Assembly (NCBI GenBank): GCA_003313425.1
Contig: NHZP01000137.1
Location: 1 to 28,103 of the forward strand
Origin: Pseudopyrenochaeta lycopersici
Taxonomy: Eukaryota; Ascomycota; Dothideomycetes; Pleosporales; Pseudopyrenochaetaceae
DNA: 28,103 bases
Direction of reading: 5' to 3'
Under the pieces are notes generated by a model. That model worked only from the letters and a program-made list of their open reading frames with translations. It searched no databases and had not been told where the DNA came from. The stretch's first letter is position 1. Every line of letters starts with the position of its first letter. Both the position numbers and the translations under genes were made by a program. This document shows positions 1 to 10,728 of this stretch, one piece after another.

Positions 1-397
1 TATCCAAACAGCCGTCAATCACGTGTAAGTTAGTGGTTATAAAAGCCGATCGAACAAGTCGTTTGTAAGAATTCTCTTCAAGGGCGCCAACGTTCAGGGA
101 CCATGATTCTCTTAGATCATGAGAAGTTAGGTATTCGATAGGCCGATGTGGTCTTTTGGCGTATGAGGGGATATAGAGGTTGTGCGTGACTTATGAGCGT
201 TAATCAGATTTTGTTCTATGTCACCAGATTCCGTACCTATGATGATGAAGTATATTCGACATAGACTTGTCGTTCTTCAGCTACTGTAACGCCCAGAGCT
301 ACTTAACCATCTACTTGTGCTTACAAGATGTACGAGACAATCCAACAAAGCTTGAGGTCAAAGGAGACACAGCATTCAAACTCGTAACATTCGTGCA
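1..397. other. Intergenic, no gene recognised
   Basis: No open frame, RNA gene or repeat could be supported here. The stretch lies downstream of the stop of the minus-strand DUF7492-like gene and presumably holds its 3' untranslated region and terminator, but no specific signal was seen. Confidence 0.4.
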
Positions 398-1418
398 CTA
401 CAAATAGACATTAGATTTTGAGGTAGCAATCACAGTCGGATCCGCTTTCGAGGCACGAGCCGCATAACGTGCGAGGCTTAAGGTCTGGGTCTCAGATGGC
501 TTCCCAAACGCAGAAGCGGAATACAAAGCTAGCGGGTCGGCTGTTAGAGCGCTGCGCGATCTGAAATCCGTAACCGCCGAGGGCATTGGGTCCTGCTGGA
601 TGAGCGGATGCTCGGTCTGCTCTGGTGGAATGCTCAGTGCAAGATCAACATCGACACAAGAGGTATAGTATTCGTCCTCCCATTGGGGTAAGTAGGGTCT
701 TTCCCAGGCGCGTTCGGCCACTGCCACACCCAGTACATTGTGTAAGATTTGTCGACTTGGACGTCGTCAGGTATTCTGACGTCCGTTTCGCACAACAACT
801 CGTGCTCACTCCCAGGTTGTCCCGGCAGGGGGTTGGGCGTTTGCTCTTTCCGGGTGTCTGCAGCAATTGCGTTATTCCCAAGTTGGTAGCACCTTCCATC
901 GTCGAAGTTCTGAGTGGTAAGGAGAACACCACGCGCATCACCGCCAGAACCGTCACGGGTCCATTTCAGCACGTCGAGTAGGACCTCTTCTTGGAGAGGC
1001 TGTTGGGTGCCAAATACAAAGACCGTGCCACCTTTCTCCGGCTTGCCCAGCAGGTTCTTTCCGCCATTTGGGATTGTGGCATGTCCGTTCTCTGCATATC
1101 GCATTGCGATCATCCCACCAGGCACGGTCTGCAAGCGAGGATAGTTGACAGTCTGGTGTGCAATGCGCTGAGAGGGATGACAGAAAGATCTGTGTGAGCC
1201 ACAAATGGTGGCTGCCGTTCCAAGGGTGGAATCAACCATACGTCGGCATTTTGATCGAAGTGAGCGACGCCTTTATCTACAAAACCGCGAGGATAGCCGT
1301 ACCCTGCCATGAAAGATCCGTTGGACGCAATGTTCGACAGCTGTTCCACCCACGAATGCGCACCAGCCAGCTTGACAAAGACTAACAGTAGGGACGCAAT
1401 GGCTTGAGAAGGATGCAT
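398..1418 (-). pseudogene. Secreted DUF7492-like protein, frame-broken
   Basis: Recognised as the fungal secreted DUF7492 family, whose biochemical role is not established. The ATG at 1416-1418 opens a hydrophobic signal peptide of about 20 residues ending LAGA. The mature chain would begin HSWVEQL, the family's typical N-terminus, followed by ASNGSF and GYPRGF. Downstream are PGGMIAMRYAENGH, NFDDGRCYQ, YWVWQWP and a final YYTSCVDVD. These conserved blocks lie in three successive frames. The first break, at about 1184-1188, falls between the HTDL and CHPSQ segments. The second, at about 676-684, falls between the YPNG and EDEYYTSC segments. Each is best explained by one missing base, with no intron consensus at either point. 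The ancestral length of about 340 residues fits the family. A histidine at the mature N-terminus plus an internal GH recalls the copper histidine brace of LPMO-like proteins, but that is inference. Sequence error is the alternative to pseudogenisation. Confidence 0.75.
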
Positions 1419-1906
1419 CGTGTAGAGTCAGCCAACGTGGGTCCACGAGGGAGGCTGGCGGCGTGTGAGTGACAGGATGTACAAACTCTACAGCTATGGC
1501 CGCGGCGGCTTTAAGGGCACAACATATCCACACTGGTGAGCATGATCAGATTGGAGAATTCTTCCATTGAATGACGTGAATGACCAAGCGGTTGTTCGAT
1601 ATGTTTCGTGATAGTCGTCACGTCGGTCATTGTCCACCGTTCGCTATGCCGGACGCTCAGATCGGAAAAGCTGCTGTGAAGGGGTGAGCCGTTAAGTTCA
1701 GCGCCACTTGGAGCAGCACCATCTGCTTGGAGGTCAGCCGATCCTGTATGAGGACGGACGTTCGCATGAATTTTGCAGCAAGAAGCAGTACAAGCAGTAT
1801 AAGCAGCATAAGTAGTATAAGCAGTATAAGCAGTATCCTGGGCGTCCACATCTCTATAGGCATAACGCAACAAATTCATTCAATCCCCAAAGTCTAACCA
1901 TAAAGG

Positions 1907-1908
<2 letters not shown>
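1419..1908. other. Upstream region of the DUF7492-like gene
   Basis: This is the presumed promoter side of the minus-strand secreted-protein gene. No convincing TATA box was identified. The only structured element seen is the 9-bp tandem repeat at 1783-1836. Open frames here are short and low in complexity. Confidence 0.35.
1783..1836. repeat. 9-bp tandem repeat, six copies
   Basis: Six consecutive copies of the unit AAGCAGTAT run from 1783 to 1836, with single-base variants in copies 1, 3 and 4. Being a multiple of three, the unit keeps frames open and so creates a spurious Thr/Ala/Tyr-rich ORF on the minus strand. Confidence 0.9.

Positions 1909-1945
<37 letters not shown>
1909..1945. repeat. 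(AC)18 microsatellite, probable LINE tail
   Basis: An uninterrupted AC dinucleotide run. On the minus strand it is (GT)n directly after a TAATAAATT motif at the 3' end of the truncated LINE, so it is probably the retrotransposon's simple tail and not an independent microsatellite. Confidence 0.85.
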
Positions 1946-1947
<2 letters not shown>

Positions 1948-2994
1948 TTATTAACGCCCGGCGGCTGAGCCGAAAGGACTACTATCACTGCTCTACTAAT
2001 ACATTGCCCGCAGTGGGTCCTGTTCTCCTTCAAGCCCATGCAATACGCCATTCATACCTTATATTCCTTCATTTAACATTTCTCTTCGATTTCTCGTGGG
2101 TTAGTAATGTTGTTAGTAAACTGCTTGAATGCTTTTCTCCAAGTGTTCAGCGTCCTATCTTCGGCAACTGAAGCGGTGTCTGCTTTCTGTGGCACGAGGT
2201 GATATGTTGGTGAGTCGGGTTGGGTGTTAGTTAGGTAGGTAGTTAGGTGTCCTGATTAATCTGCCGTTGGTTTACATCGAGTCGACCTGTGGCTATTGCG
2301 AACCGTATCGTTGCTCGGACAGCGTTCATGTTCGGAGTCCAGTTCTTGTCATCAGCTGTGGTCTTTCCGCCGAGGAAGAAAGATAGATTCCCTCTGCCTG
2401 TGTCTGTGCATTGTAGCATCTCTGTTCGGAGCGTTGTCCATCTTCTGCACCGGAAGAGGAAGTGTTCTACTGTCTCTTGCGCTTGTCCGTATTCACACTG
2501 GTCTGTTGACGCAGCATTGATTCGGTGGAGATATACGTTCAGTCTTGCCATGCCTGTCCTGAGTTGGGCGAGCGTGTTCGCTTCTTTCCATGATAGTCGG
2601 TCATAGAGCTGTCGCGTATGTTTGCCTGGTAATGCTTTGTCTATTCTTTTAGAGTAGCTCCCGACGTTTTCCAGTAACCCCTAGCGGTGGCACGATGCTT
2701 AGCTCGCGCAATGTTAAGGGTGGTCGATCGCATTCTGGGGAGTTGTGTCTGTGGGGTGACACCCTGTCTCGTTGCCGCTTTTGCCTTCGCCTTAGCAAGC
2801 TTCAACAGTGCGTTTTCTTCACTTGACCGCAGCCATAATACAGTTATCGTGTTTCCATTTCTTTTCAGTGCTCTTATGGATTCATAGGTGCGGCATGTCA
2901 GTACAGTTGCTTGCGAAACCGCCTGCACCTTTTTGCGCACACAAAGATTCTTGGCCCCCACTGCACTAGGACACCCATGCTGTTGTGTGGCCAA
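1909..2994 (-). mobile_element. 5'-truncated LINE (Tad/I-like), ORF2 C-terminus and 3' tail
   Basis: Read on the minus strand, 2994-2243 encodes the C-terminal end of a fungal non-LTR retrotransposon polyprotein. It has a Lys/Ala-rich stretch (LLKLAKAKAKAATRQG), the segment LPGKHTRQLYDRLSWKEA, LAQLRTGMARLNVYLHRI, and a CCHC-like cysteine/histidine cluster (DQCEYGQ, ETVEHFLFRCRRW) ending near FAIATGRLD. One frame break near 2650-2690 separates the first block from the rest. A 3' untranslated region follows, ending in a GC-rich hairpin-like segment, TAATAAATTG and then a (GT)n tract. I read that tract as the element's simple 3' tail. The reverse transcriptase and endonuclease domains are absent, as in typical 5' truncation. 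Family assignment rests on remembered fungal LINE C-termini; the exact 5' edge and target duplication were not found. Confidence 0.75.
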
Positions 2995-3148
2995 TCATCT
3001 GCCTTCAGTGTCAACAGCGGAACCCCCTCGAACTCCGCAGAATCGCCTTACAGGAACATGGTTGGTTGAAAGGCAGCAAGGACTTGGGGCCGCAAGGGTC
3101 AAAAATCTTCGTGGCCCAAACGGTGAAGGCGGTTTCGCAAGCAACTGT
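2903..3148. repeat. Inverted duplication with about 58-bp arms
   Basis: The left arm (about 2903-2958) and the right arm (about 3091-3148, opposite strand) share a 21-bp identical core at their outer ends, and similarity continues inward with mismatches. Translated in the orientation of the neighbouring LINE, both arms give the peptide AVSQATV preceded by a related Lys-rich segment (VRKKVQ versus VAQTVK). This suggests that two copies of the same coding piece sit head to head. The arms enclose about 130 bp. It could be two LINE fragments in opposite orientation, or a foldback element. Confidence 0.65.
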
Positions 3149-5419
3149 ATGAAGGCTACCGCAGCAGCCATCGGTCACCTTTGCTAACCAATCATGCATA
3201 CGTACACGGCGAAGAGCATGAGATTGATGAACTGAGGGTTCGTTGCTGAAACCAAGCGATCACCCAGTAGCATCCAATGATTCAACGGGGAAGACCGAAA
3301 ATGCTGACGATCTTCAGACGGGATCGTGTTAGGCTGTATCGAGCTTAGTGCCACGTGGCCATATGCACTCGTGCGCAATCGACGAGCGATCATCGAATGC
3401 TTACTCGCCTCAAAGCCAGATGGCGTTGATCTACAGCGCACCGGGCCGAACGATGAATGGCACTGGATGAGCGATGACAGTCATCCAATTAGCTACCTGG
3501 TCAGCACTTGATTGTAGCGGAACGACCCGCGCTAGTGCTGATGGTCATCACATGTGGCGCATTCTAGCGTGTTAATGCTGGTGTTGTGGTTACCCACTTA
3601 GAGGATAATGATTATGATCCCCTCAATACCACGTCAACGACCATCAGCGTTCTACTCACATGGCTAACCTGTCAATGCAAGCACTGTTAGGCATGACCGG
3701 TCATGACTCGTGGGTTCCATGCTTCATGACGCAAGCAACAAATCATTCATCCCACGCCAGTCCAGTCTCGGCTAAAATAAGCCTTTCCTGACTTCACGAG
3801 TTATGAGTCAGTCACGAAAATCTCCGGGCTAATCAAACAGCGGCGCCGGAAACTGGGCAATTGACTGCAGAGGGGAGTGTTGGAGGCTCCTTCTCGAATC
3901 CTCACAGCTTGCCCTTACATGTGGCAATGTAATGTTGCTGCTCGTTGTTACCATTACATGTTTCGTTTCGAATGTTGAGACGATGGTGCTAAGCCGCAAT
4001 GGGCTGCCCTCCGCAAGGATATTGAACACTGCCGGCGTGGCGGCTTGCTGCTGCGTGGAAGTGGGGCGTTGGCACATCAGCACGCGAAACAAAGCAAGTA
4101 CATCGTGGTGGGCACACAAGGACACCAGGTTACGCGGAGCTCTTCGATACTAATTGCTTACCTCCATCACTACAATCGGCCAGTATTTTTGTGCTATCTC
4201 TGATCTGCCTTATGCCTCCATGTCAGCTATGGTAAACGTGTCAGGGTTAGCTTCGAACCATCGCTATGCAAGCAGCTGGCACTTCTATACTGATATTCTG
4301 CTTATCACCAAGCCGTTCATCATACTTTTGCCTCACGTGGAATTGATTACTTGAGAAAGCTAGTTCTTCGACACGGCGGACAGTAAGCACTGTAAGGGAA
4401 GCCAGAACTGTGGTGCACAATGTTGGCACTTGCTTCGCAGATGATATTCTATCAGCATAAGCGTACTGGAGGCCAGTGGCTATAAAGGTGTGGGCGCAGC
4501 ATGTTCTAAGCCCTCGAATGTGGTCACACATCGCTACACTCAAGGCTCACTTCCAGCGAGGGATTGCGACGCAACAAGCGACTCAATCCAGCTTCGTCAT
4601 TTCATACCACAAATTCTGTCCCAGTTCTCCTATATCGAGCCCGGTGTAACAGCCCGATAGCCGGTGAAACAATGCTCTTGTTTTGAACGTCTGAGCGACA
4701 ACGTGTTGGTGATGCCACAGTGGGCCGACTCTGCTAACCACAATGTCTGCTGTTGAGACACTAGAGAAATGCCAGGTGCTGCGCTAGCTGATATTAGGGA
4801 AGGCCTCGCGCTCCAGGCTTGCGCGAAGTTTCGTGTTCAATTCCGCGTTCAATTCCGCGTTTCCGCTAGCTCCGTGCTTATTTCCGGTCTACATCCTCTG
4901 TCCACTTGGTCAGTATCCTATAGCCTACATTATGCATGGTACTAACATGCCAGTACGGTTGGCGCCGCTTAGCACCGCATTCGTACTCTTTATACTTAGG
5001 CCTATAGTGCTTCTCAGGCTGTTTTACGAGGCGTGAGAGCTTCATTGAGGCCTTTGAGAGCCGAAGGCTGGCTTTGGGGAAATTCCTCAGCTATCTGGTA
5101 AATCTCGTGCGTCTCAGAGCGTGGTGCGCACACGGTCGCGTCAGCCGCAAGCGCGAGTCATCATGGTCAAGTCCGGAGGTATCATCACATTGGCTTGTAC
5201 AACCTCTAGTAACGTTAACGGCTGATACCACCTTCCCTTCGAGCAAGCTTTGCTAATCTCTCTCAGGCAATTGAACGCGTACACGAACAATAAAATCGAG
5301 ATTCATCTACCTATCCGGGTTTCGTGCCCTGCATCCACAAAATTTCTTGTGCAACAACTGAGTATAATACGCCGAAATTGCTTGCCCATTCTACGACTGC
5401 TTGTTGAGATCTTTGCTGA
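3149..5419. other. Gene-poor region, nothing recognised
   Basis: About 2.3 kb with only short, overlapping open frames on both strands and no recognised motif. Small structures seen are a 14-bp perfect palindrome at 3692-3705 (CATGACCGGTCATG) and a roughly 12-bp unit repeated twice near 4832-4856 (GTTCAATTCCGC). I cannot support a gene here. Confidence 0.4.
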
Positions 5420-5422
5420 CTA

Positions 5423-6602
5423 GTGGCACGGTTTTGGCGTTGCATTCAAACACAAATCTTGCTCAGAATCACCGACAACTTCGAGAGAATTACTCGGATT
5501 GCGCGCGTCGTTGGTAGCTTGCCCCAACCTTTGCGATATTCTCTAGGGTCATCTACTCTACGTAAGTCCCGATCCAAAGAGCAAGCGGCTTGTTCGCCTC
5601 TTCAGCTCTATACCTATACCTCCCCATTCTTACTGAACAGAAGATCTGCGCCCTGGAAAATGTGCCTGCAGGTCAGCTTAAATCAAAATATCTATCGCTA
5701 CATGCTAGGCGGGGCTACAGTATCAACGTCGTACGGGCTGACTACTGAAATAGGTCAATGTCATGATATTCAGCCTTACCCATACGCTGCTCATATTCGT
5801 TCTCAATTAGACTACTCACAGGGTACCTCTCCTTTTTCACCGCAACTGGGTAAGTCCTCAAGGCCTTTTCGGGTCGCTTCTTCTGCTTCTAGCTTATCCA
5901 CACGGTCACCACCCCACGAGGTAAGAGTAAGTTCAATACCTTTGTCACCCTATTTGTACTAACACTAACTGTCGTGCCCGGCGCCTTTGCTAGAATATAA
6001 ATCGCAGCATCGGCTGAGAGCATTTGTGGCTGTCAACTTAGGTGAGCGATTCACAAGGCTGTACAATCCTCGCCAGGCCGTGCTCAAGCAGGGCGTGGAG
6101 GCGTTGACCCCGCTTCTGCAGCTCGATTTCCGCTAATCCGACTCTCGCAGGGATCAGTCCGATTATGCCCAACAGATGTTCCGCATCTATTGACAGTCAG
6201 TAAGTGATCGCTCCGTTTATTGCGGTTAAGTATGGCGACACTCAAAGGTTGACAGCACCATGGATTCAAGTTGGGGCTTCCCAGATTGGCCGCTTGCTGT
6301 GACACTGACATCCTTAAATTCAAGAGTAATCGCCGCCTAAGCGTGTGCCATTCATTCAAACTTCTCGCAGCGTCGACCAATGGCTGAAACATGACCAGAA
6401 ACTGACATTCCAAACACTGAGGCAACCGACGTCTTCGATGCTGTCGAATGGCAACCTTCGCTCTACCATCCTACCTCTGTCGAGCTGAATCAAGATCCTC
6501 GAGGTCCACAAGAGACAGTAAGTCCTATATGGCCCTCGATGATCATCCGAGATGTATCAAGACTGCGGGGACAAGCTTGAAGTCTGACTGACTAGTCCCT
6601 AG
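5423..6602 (+). pseudogene. Possible decayed multi-exon gene, family unknown
   Basis: No family was recognised, but several plus-strand segments look coding and are separated by good fungal intron signals. Candidate introns are about 5561-5640 (GTAAGT donor, CTTACTGAACAG end), 5851-5893 (GTAAGT donor, TTCTAG end), about 5922-5992 (GTAAGA donor, CTAACACTAAC branch, GCTAG end) and about 6520-6602 (GTAAGT donor, CTGACTGAC branch, CTAG end). Coding-like peptides include KICALENVPAGQLKSKY (about 5641-5690), PYPYAAHIRSQLDYSQG (about 5775-5825), FVAVNLGERFTRLYNPRQAV near 6025-6085 and DAVEWQPSLYHPTSVEL near 6437-6490. The segments do not join into one open frame without further breaks, hence the pseudogene call. 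All could still be chance. It lies upstream of the methyltransferase on the same strand and might be a lost cluster member, which is speculation. Confidence 0.3.
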
Positions 6603-7534
6603 ATCTCGTCTATCAACTTCGGATGCCGCTGAGGCGCGTATCTACAATCCGTCGTGTCCCATAAAAGTATGTGTCCGTGGATCTTGCTAACGCCAATCAG
6701 CCTCCAAATCTTTGCAGCATGCGATCTATACAAGGGACGCACCGACCAACGTCGAAGAAGACGCTAGCCGGCGGCTAAGTGGCTTCAAGCGCACTCCGAC
6801 TCTTAGATGTCTCGCGGATTTGGATGCTCATACGCGACATTGAGTTCCCCTGCTCGCAATCGCAACGTCATCTGCTGACATCTGTCTCGTAGCGCCCTGG
6901 CACTGAATCAAGCTAGCGGTTGGCCTGGCTCTTGAGATCTACTGCGCGAAGGACCATCAGGTAAGCGGTCTTTGATCGTGCCTACTCGTTCTGTACAAGC
7001 TCTACCTAATCAGTAAGGCTTGATGTTAATATTTTCTACACTCGCGAAAGAAAGGTTACATCTTTAGTGTGCTTCTAGCGACGTGCACAGCGATTTCACA
7101 ACATTTTGAAGGCCCCTGGGCCTGCAACCAGCTAACTGTTTGGAGCAGGGCCCGTAACGGCTTGTGTACGCAAGAGCATCATGTCGCAATGATATATGTA
7201 GCGTCCCATGGCGCGTGGGGCGAGTAAACTGTGTGAGTCTTTCTCCGCCCTGGCATCCTGGTCTGGCTTATTTACAGGAAACGGCACAATCAGTGATGCG
7301 GATCGCGACGATCAAGAGGAAGATTCAATCGCTCGAGACAGGTAGCTGGGGTAAGCACAATCGGCAAAGTCTTCAGCAAATCGCTGTGCCATTTTCCGGT
7401 CCCAACCCAGGATTCTTCATATCGCCTCTTGGCGGCCGCTGACGTTAACACAGAACGGCATACTACAAAACCGATTATATGACTAGTGGCCCAAGTGTAA
7501 ACGTGGAAAAGAGGGGCCAAGCCGCCTTGCTGTT

Positions 7535-7549
7535 GGGGGGGGGGGGGGG
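7535..7549 (+). repeat. Poly-G tract of 15
   Basis: Fifteen consecutive G residues lie between TGTT and AAAT. Such a run is prone to length error in sequencing and to slippage or quadruplex-like structure in the cell. No gene spans it convincingly. Confidence 0.9.
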
Positions 7550-7937
7550 AAATCCGCCGAACGGTGATGGCTTGCCAACGCATGCATATGCATACCATGT
7601 CTAGCGCGCGGACCGCGCCTCCCGGCACCACCCTGCATATCTCCGAGTCAGTGTTATGCAGGCAGTCCACATACATCGTGTCTGCTGCCGAGTCCAACCC
7701 TGGCCCGTGTCATGCAATTGCACGGGCGCCGCCATCATCCGCTGCCTGTCAGTCCTCTTCGGGCCAGCGTCCCTTAGGCCGGTACTTCACAATTGAACTC
7801 AGATCCCGAAACTTCAACGAACACAGCGGGATGATTCTGTACCAACAGTCAAGAGCAAGTCGCCTCGCGCAAGTGACTGCGCTTGTGAAGGCCGCAGGTG
7901 GCCTAATCAACTCTGCCGTACTAACTGCATAAAGCGT

Positions 7938-7971
7938 GCAGAGAGAGAAGAGAGAAGAGAGAAGAGAGAGT
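7938..7971 (+). repeat. GA-rich purine tract upstream of the methyltransferase
   Basis: A run of GAGA and GAAGA units on the plus strand, about 210 bases before the methyltransferase start codon. Similar GA/CT tracts are common in fungal promoters, but no specific binding site can be assigned. Confidence 0.7.
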
Positions 7972-8177
7972 ATCTGCTTCATTCTCGTTTCTAGCCTCTA
8001 AGCATTAGTACAGTTTTGACCCCATGGACCGGTGGCCAAATCAGCTACTGTGCAATACACGAACTAGGCTAGGCACACTAACGAGACTCGTCCAGCATAT
8101 CTGAACATAAGGCGTTAAAAGTCATTGCAAATTTTGGGGGGTTCCACATCGAAGCAGCACTCGCCCAAGGCGGTATC

Positions 8178-9776
8178 ATGAAAGCTGAACAGCAGTCCGC
8201 CCTTCTCGAGCTGGCGACGGAGGTTCACCAGCTGACAACTCAGATTGTCAAAGATCTGACTGCGAAGAATCTACGGGAGCCAACATTTGAAGTAGACTCC
8301 GAAACAGTGCTGGAAACTCCGGAGCAGATTGCCCTCCGCGCACGGCTGAATGATGCCGCTCGAGATCTACTACGCCTCGTGAATGGCCCCAGAAACGATG
8401 CGCGGACCTTCGTATGCTACTTGTACGATCTGGCAGCCTGGCAAGTAGCTTGTGAATTCAACTTCTTCGAAGCAATTTCCGAAGATAGAGTCGCTAACAT
8501 CAAGAGATTGCGGAGAAAGTTGGAATGGACGAAGATCGCGTTGGTCGCTTCTTGCGCATGCTAGCTACGGACGGAGTTTTTGAGGAAGTGGAAAAGGATG
8601 TGTTCAAACATACGTCCCGAAGTGTTCTTTACCTGAAAGACAAGCAGTGGCGGGATGTATGTACTATCAGCGCGATTATTCTGCTCGACGTTGGTAGAAT
8701 TACGATGCTAATACAGCCTATAGGTTGGATGAATTCTTCAGAGCAGCAACTGAGACTTCCGCAAGTATCCAGGAATCAACCCTCGTGAGCAATGGGCAGA
8801 AGAAAGCTTTTGTGATGAGGCACAGAACGGATTTGTTTCAATTCTACAAGCAAGACCCACAACGAGCAGGTCGCTTTGCGAGCGCGATGGCTGGAGTCTC
8901 CAGACGCACTACTCTCCTTCTCCAACTTGCAGGTTACTGTGCTAACTTCCTTGTAGTCGAGCGCCATTTTGAAACTCTCAAGGAGAGCCTCTCTTGGGAT
9001 CAAATCAGCAGAGGCAAAATCATCGCTGTCGGTGGTAGAAGTGGCCACATGAGTGTCTCGCTCGCCCGGGTAAGTTTGAAACAAACCCAATGCTCTACAA
9101 CAAGCTCACTTACAGCTGCTCGAGGCCTTCCCAAATCTTGAACTCATTGTCCAGGATTCTCTGACCATGCTGTCATCGGCTATCCAGAACGACTTCTCAG
9201 ATCTCAATGGTCGAGTTACGTTCATGCCGCATGACTTCTTCGCTACTCAACCCGTCTCAGGCGCACCAGCATATCTTTTGAGATACGTAACCAATAACTG
9301 GAACGACGTGGACTGTATCCGTATCTCCAGGGCGCTCCTCCCTGCCTTGGAGAAAAGCACTCCTGGGACACCACTCTTGATCAACGATGTTGTACCGCCA
9401 ACACTGGGAGAAGCCTCAATTTTCCACGACAATCACATGTGCCAGGTTGACATCATGATGATGCTGGTCCTCGGGGCTAAACAGAGAACAGAAGAACAGT
9501 TCCGGCATTTGCTCTCGGATGCAGGTTCACGATTCAAGGTTAGCAAAGTTAAACTGATGTTGCTCTGAGACCATTCGCTAATGTCTCTTCCAGATCAAAG
9601 CTATTCACGGAAAGGGCAACATGAGCCAGATCGAGGCACATCTGGATATTGATGCAGCTCGCCATACGGAAGGCTTAGCTGTTGCCGAAGTCTCCAAAGA
9701 TGCGTCAGCAGATGACCAGGAGCAGGATGCATCCACTGTTGCCAACCAGCAGAAGCGGACTGGAACCCGTCTCTGA
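8178..9776 (+). pseudogene. SAM-dependent O-methyltransferase, one frame break
   Basis: A secondary-metabolism class O-methyltransferase (Methyltransf_2 type), predicted to transfer methyl from SAM to a hydroxyl of the pathway product in the cytosol. The ATG at 8178 opens a typical N-terminus. The helical substrate region includes YDLAAWQVACEFNFFEAI, MDEDRVGRFLRML and HTSRSVLYLKD. Next come DEFFRAATETSASI, RFASAMAGVSR, a glycine-rich SAM loop AVGGRSGHMSVSLA, PHDFF, and a C-terminal HGKGNMSQIEAHL; the stop is at 9774. Introns fit at about 8661-8716, 9070-9115 and 9539-9593, with GCTAAT branch sites in the first and third. The frame changes at about 8504-8508, between ISEDRVANI and EIAEKVGMD, without room for an intron; one base appears lost. 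The usual catalytic His of the H-D/N-W motif is Asn here (VTNNWND, near 9291). The spliced length, about 480 residues, is slightly long for the family. It lies about 950 bp upstream of the PKS on the same strand. Confidence 0.8.
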
Positions 9777-10728
9777 TCTACTGGAGCGCCACATCACTGG
9801 GCTGCATGATGACCTGTGGAGTTCACTCTTGCCATCTCATTCAATGTAGCATACCCAGCATTGTATGCGAAACATGCATTGTATTGAGTAAGTGTAAACC
9901 ACGTCTCTTTTGGTGTATGTGCGTCCAGCCCGACTGGGCGCCGATCCAATCAGGGTGTGGTAAGTTAGCGAAGGCGGAGGAAAGTTCCGTGATGACGCCC
10001 ATAGGCGAACGTCCCGAGCTTATCCTCACAACACTAAAGTTGATAACTCTACAAAGAATCCGCAACAGCAGCCAACTAAGGCCCACCACGTATCAACAGA
10101 CCTAGCTGCGGCCTGTCTCCCGGTCTAACCAGAAGCAATCATGCATCGGAGGAGCCGCTACGCATGCATATCAGAAGTGGAACTGATGAACTGTTGGTCT
10201 CTAACTGGGATAGGCTAACTCTCCACGCATAGCCTTCTTGCGTCTTTGGCAACAAATCAGCATTCATTCGTATCTGCAGAATTAAACAGCGCAACAGTAC
10301 CAAGCAGCCAATGCCTAGGCTCAATTGCATGTAAGTCGATCGCCCCGCAACGTCCTTGACGCGCGTGGAAAAGATACAGACTGCCATGAATGCTTGAACA
10401 TAATGCAGAGGTGCGTACCACTGACAATTGTCTCGGCCTCACCGCACTGCTTGGAGAAACACCGTCGGCAATTGATTCCCACTATCCGTGACAAACTAAT
10501 TTCCTAGCTTTGTGTTGCAGACGCATTCCGCGTCTCATAGGCGCGCGCACGAGAGCGCTCGATGGCTTCCTGCTAAGTCCATCCGTGACGACGGAGCAAT
10601 AGCCTGTACTTTTCCGTACCTCCTAGCTATGTAAGTCATGTTCGCAGCAATACTAATCTCGCACTGCAGTCCTTCGGGTCTTCAAGAAATCCGCGCAAAA
10701 AATAAGGTGCGACTCGTTCTATCATCCA
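9777..10728. other. Intergenic between methyltransferase and PKS
   Basis: No gene family was recognised in these 950 bases. Intron-like signals recur, for example a GTAAGT at about 10331 and GTAAGTC...TACTAATC...GCAG at about 10631-10669 just before the PKS ketosynthase. The frame preceding the latter contains a stop, so I could not find a PKS leader exon or start codon. This stretch must hold the former PKS promoter. Confidence 0.35.

Larger units (their letters stand above)
6603..8177. other. Intergenic and methyltransferase promoter region
   Basis: No gene is supported. A near-perfect intron-like segment (GTATGT donor, GCTAAC branch, AATCAG end) occurs at about 6668-6702, and another donor/acceptor pair at about 6961-7014, so the decayed gene to the left may extend here. 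There is a 15-base G run at 7535 and a purine-only GA tract at about 7938-7971. The last few hundred bases are presumably the promoter of the plus-strand methyltransferase; no clear TATA box was seen. Confidence 0.35.

Noticed and set aside
1511..1879. Thr/Ala/Tyr-repeat protein
   Set aside because: The frame is created by the 9-bp tandem repeat, whose unit length is a multiple of three.
7164..7932. Overlapping frames of 92-135 codons around the poly-G tract
   Set aside because: They overlap on both strands, include the G run, and show no motif or convincing exon structure.
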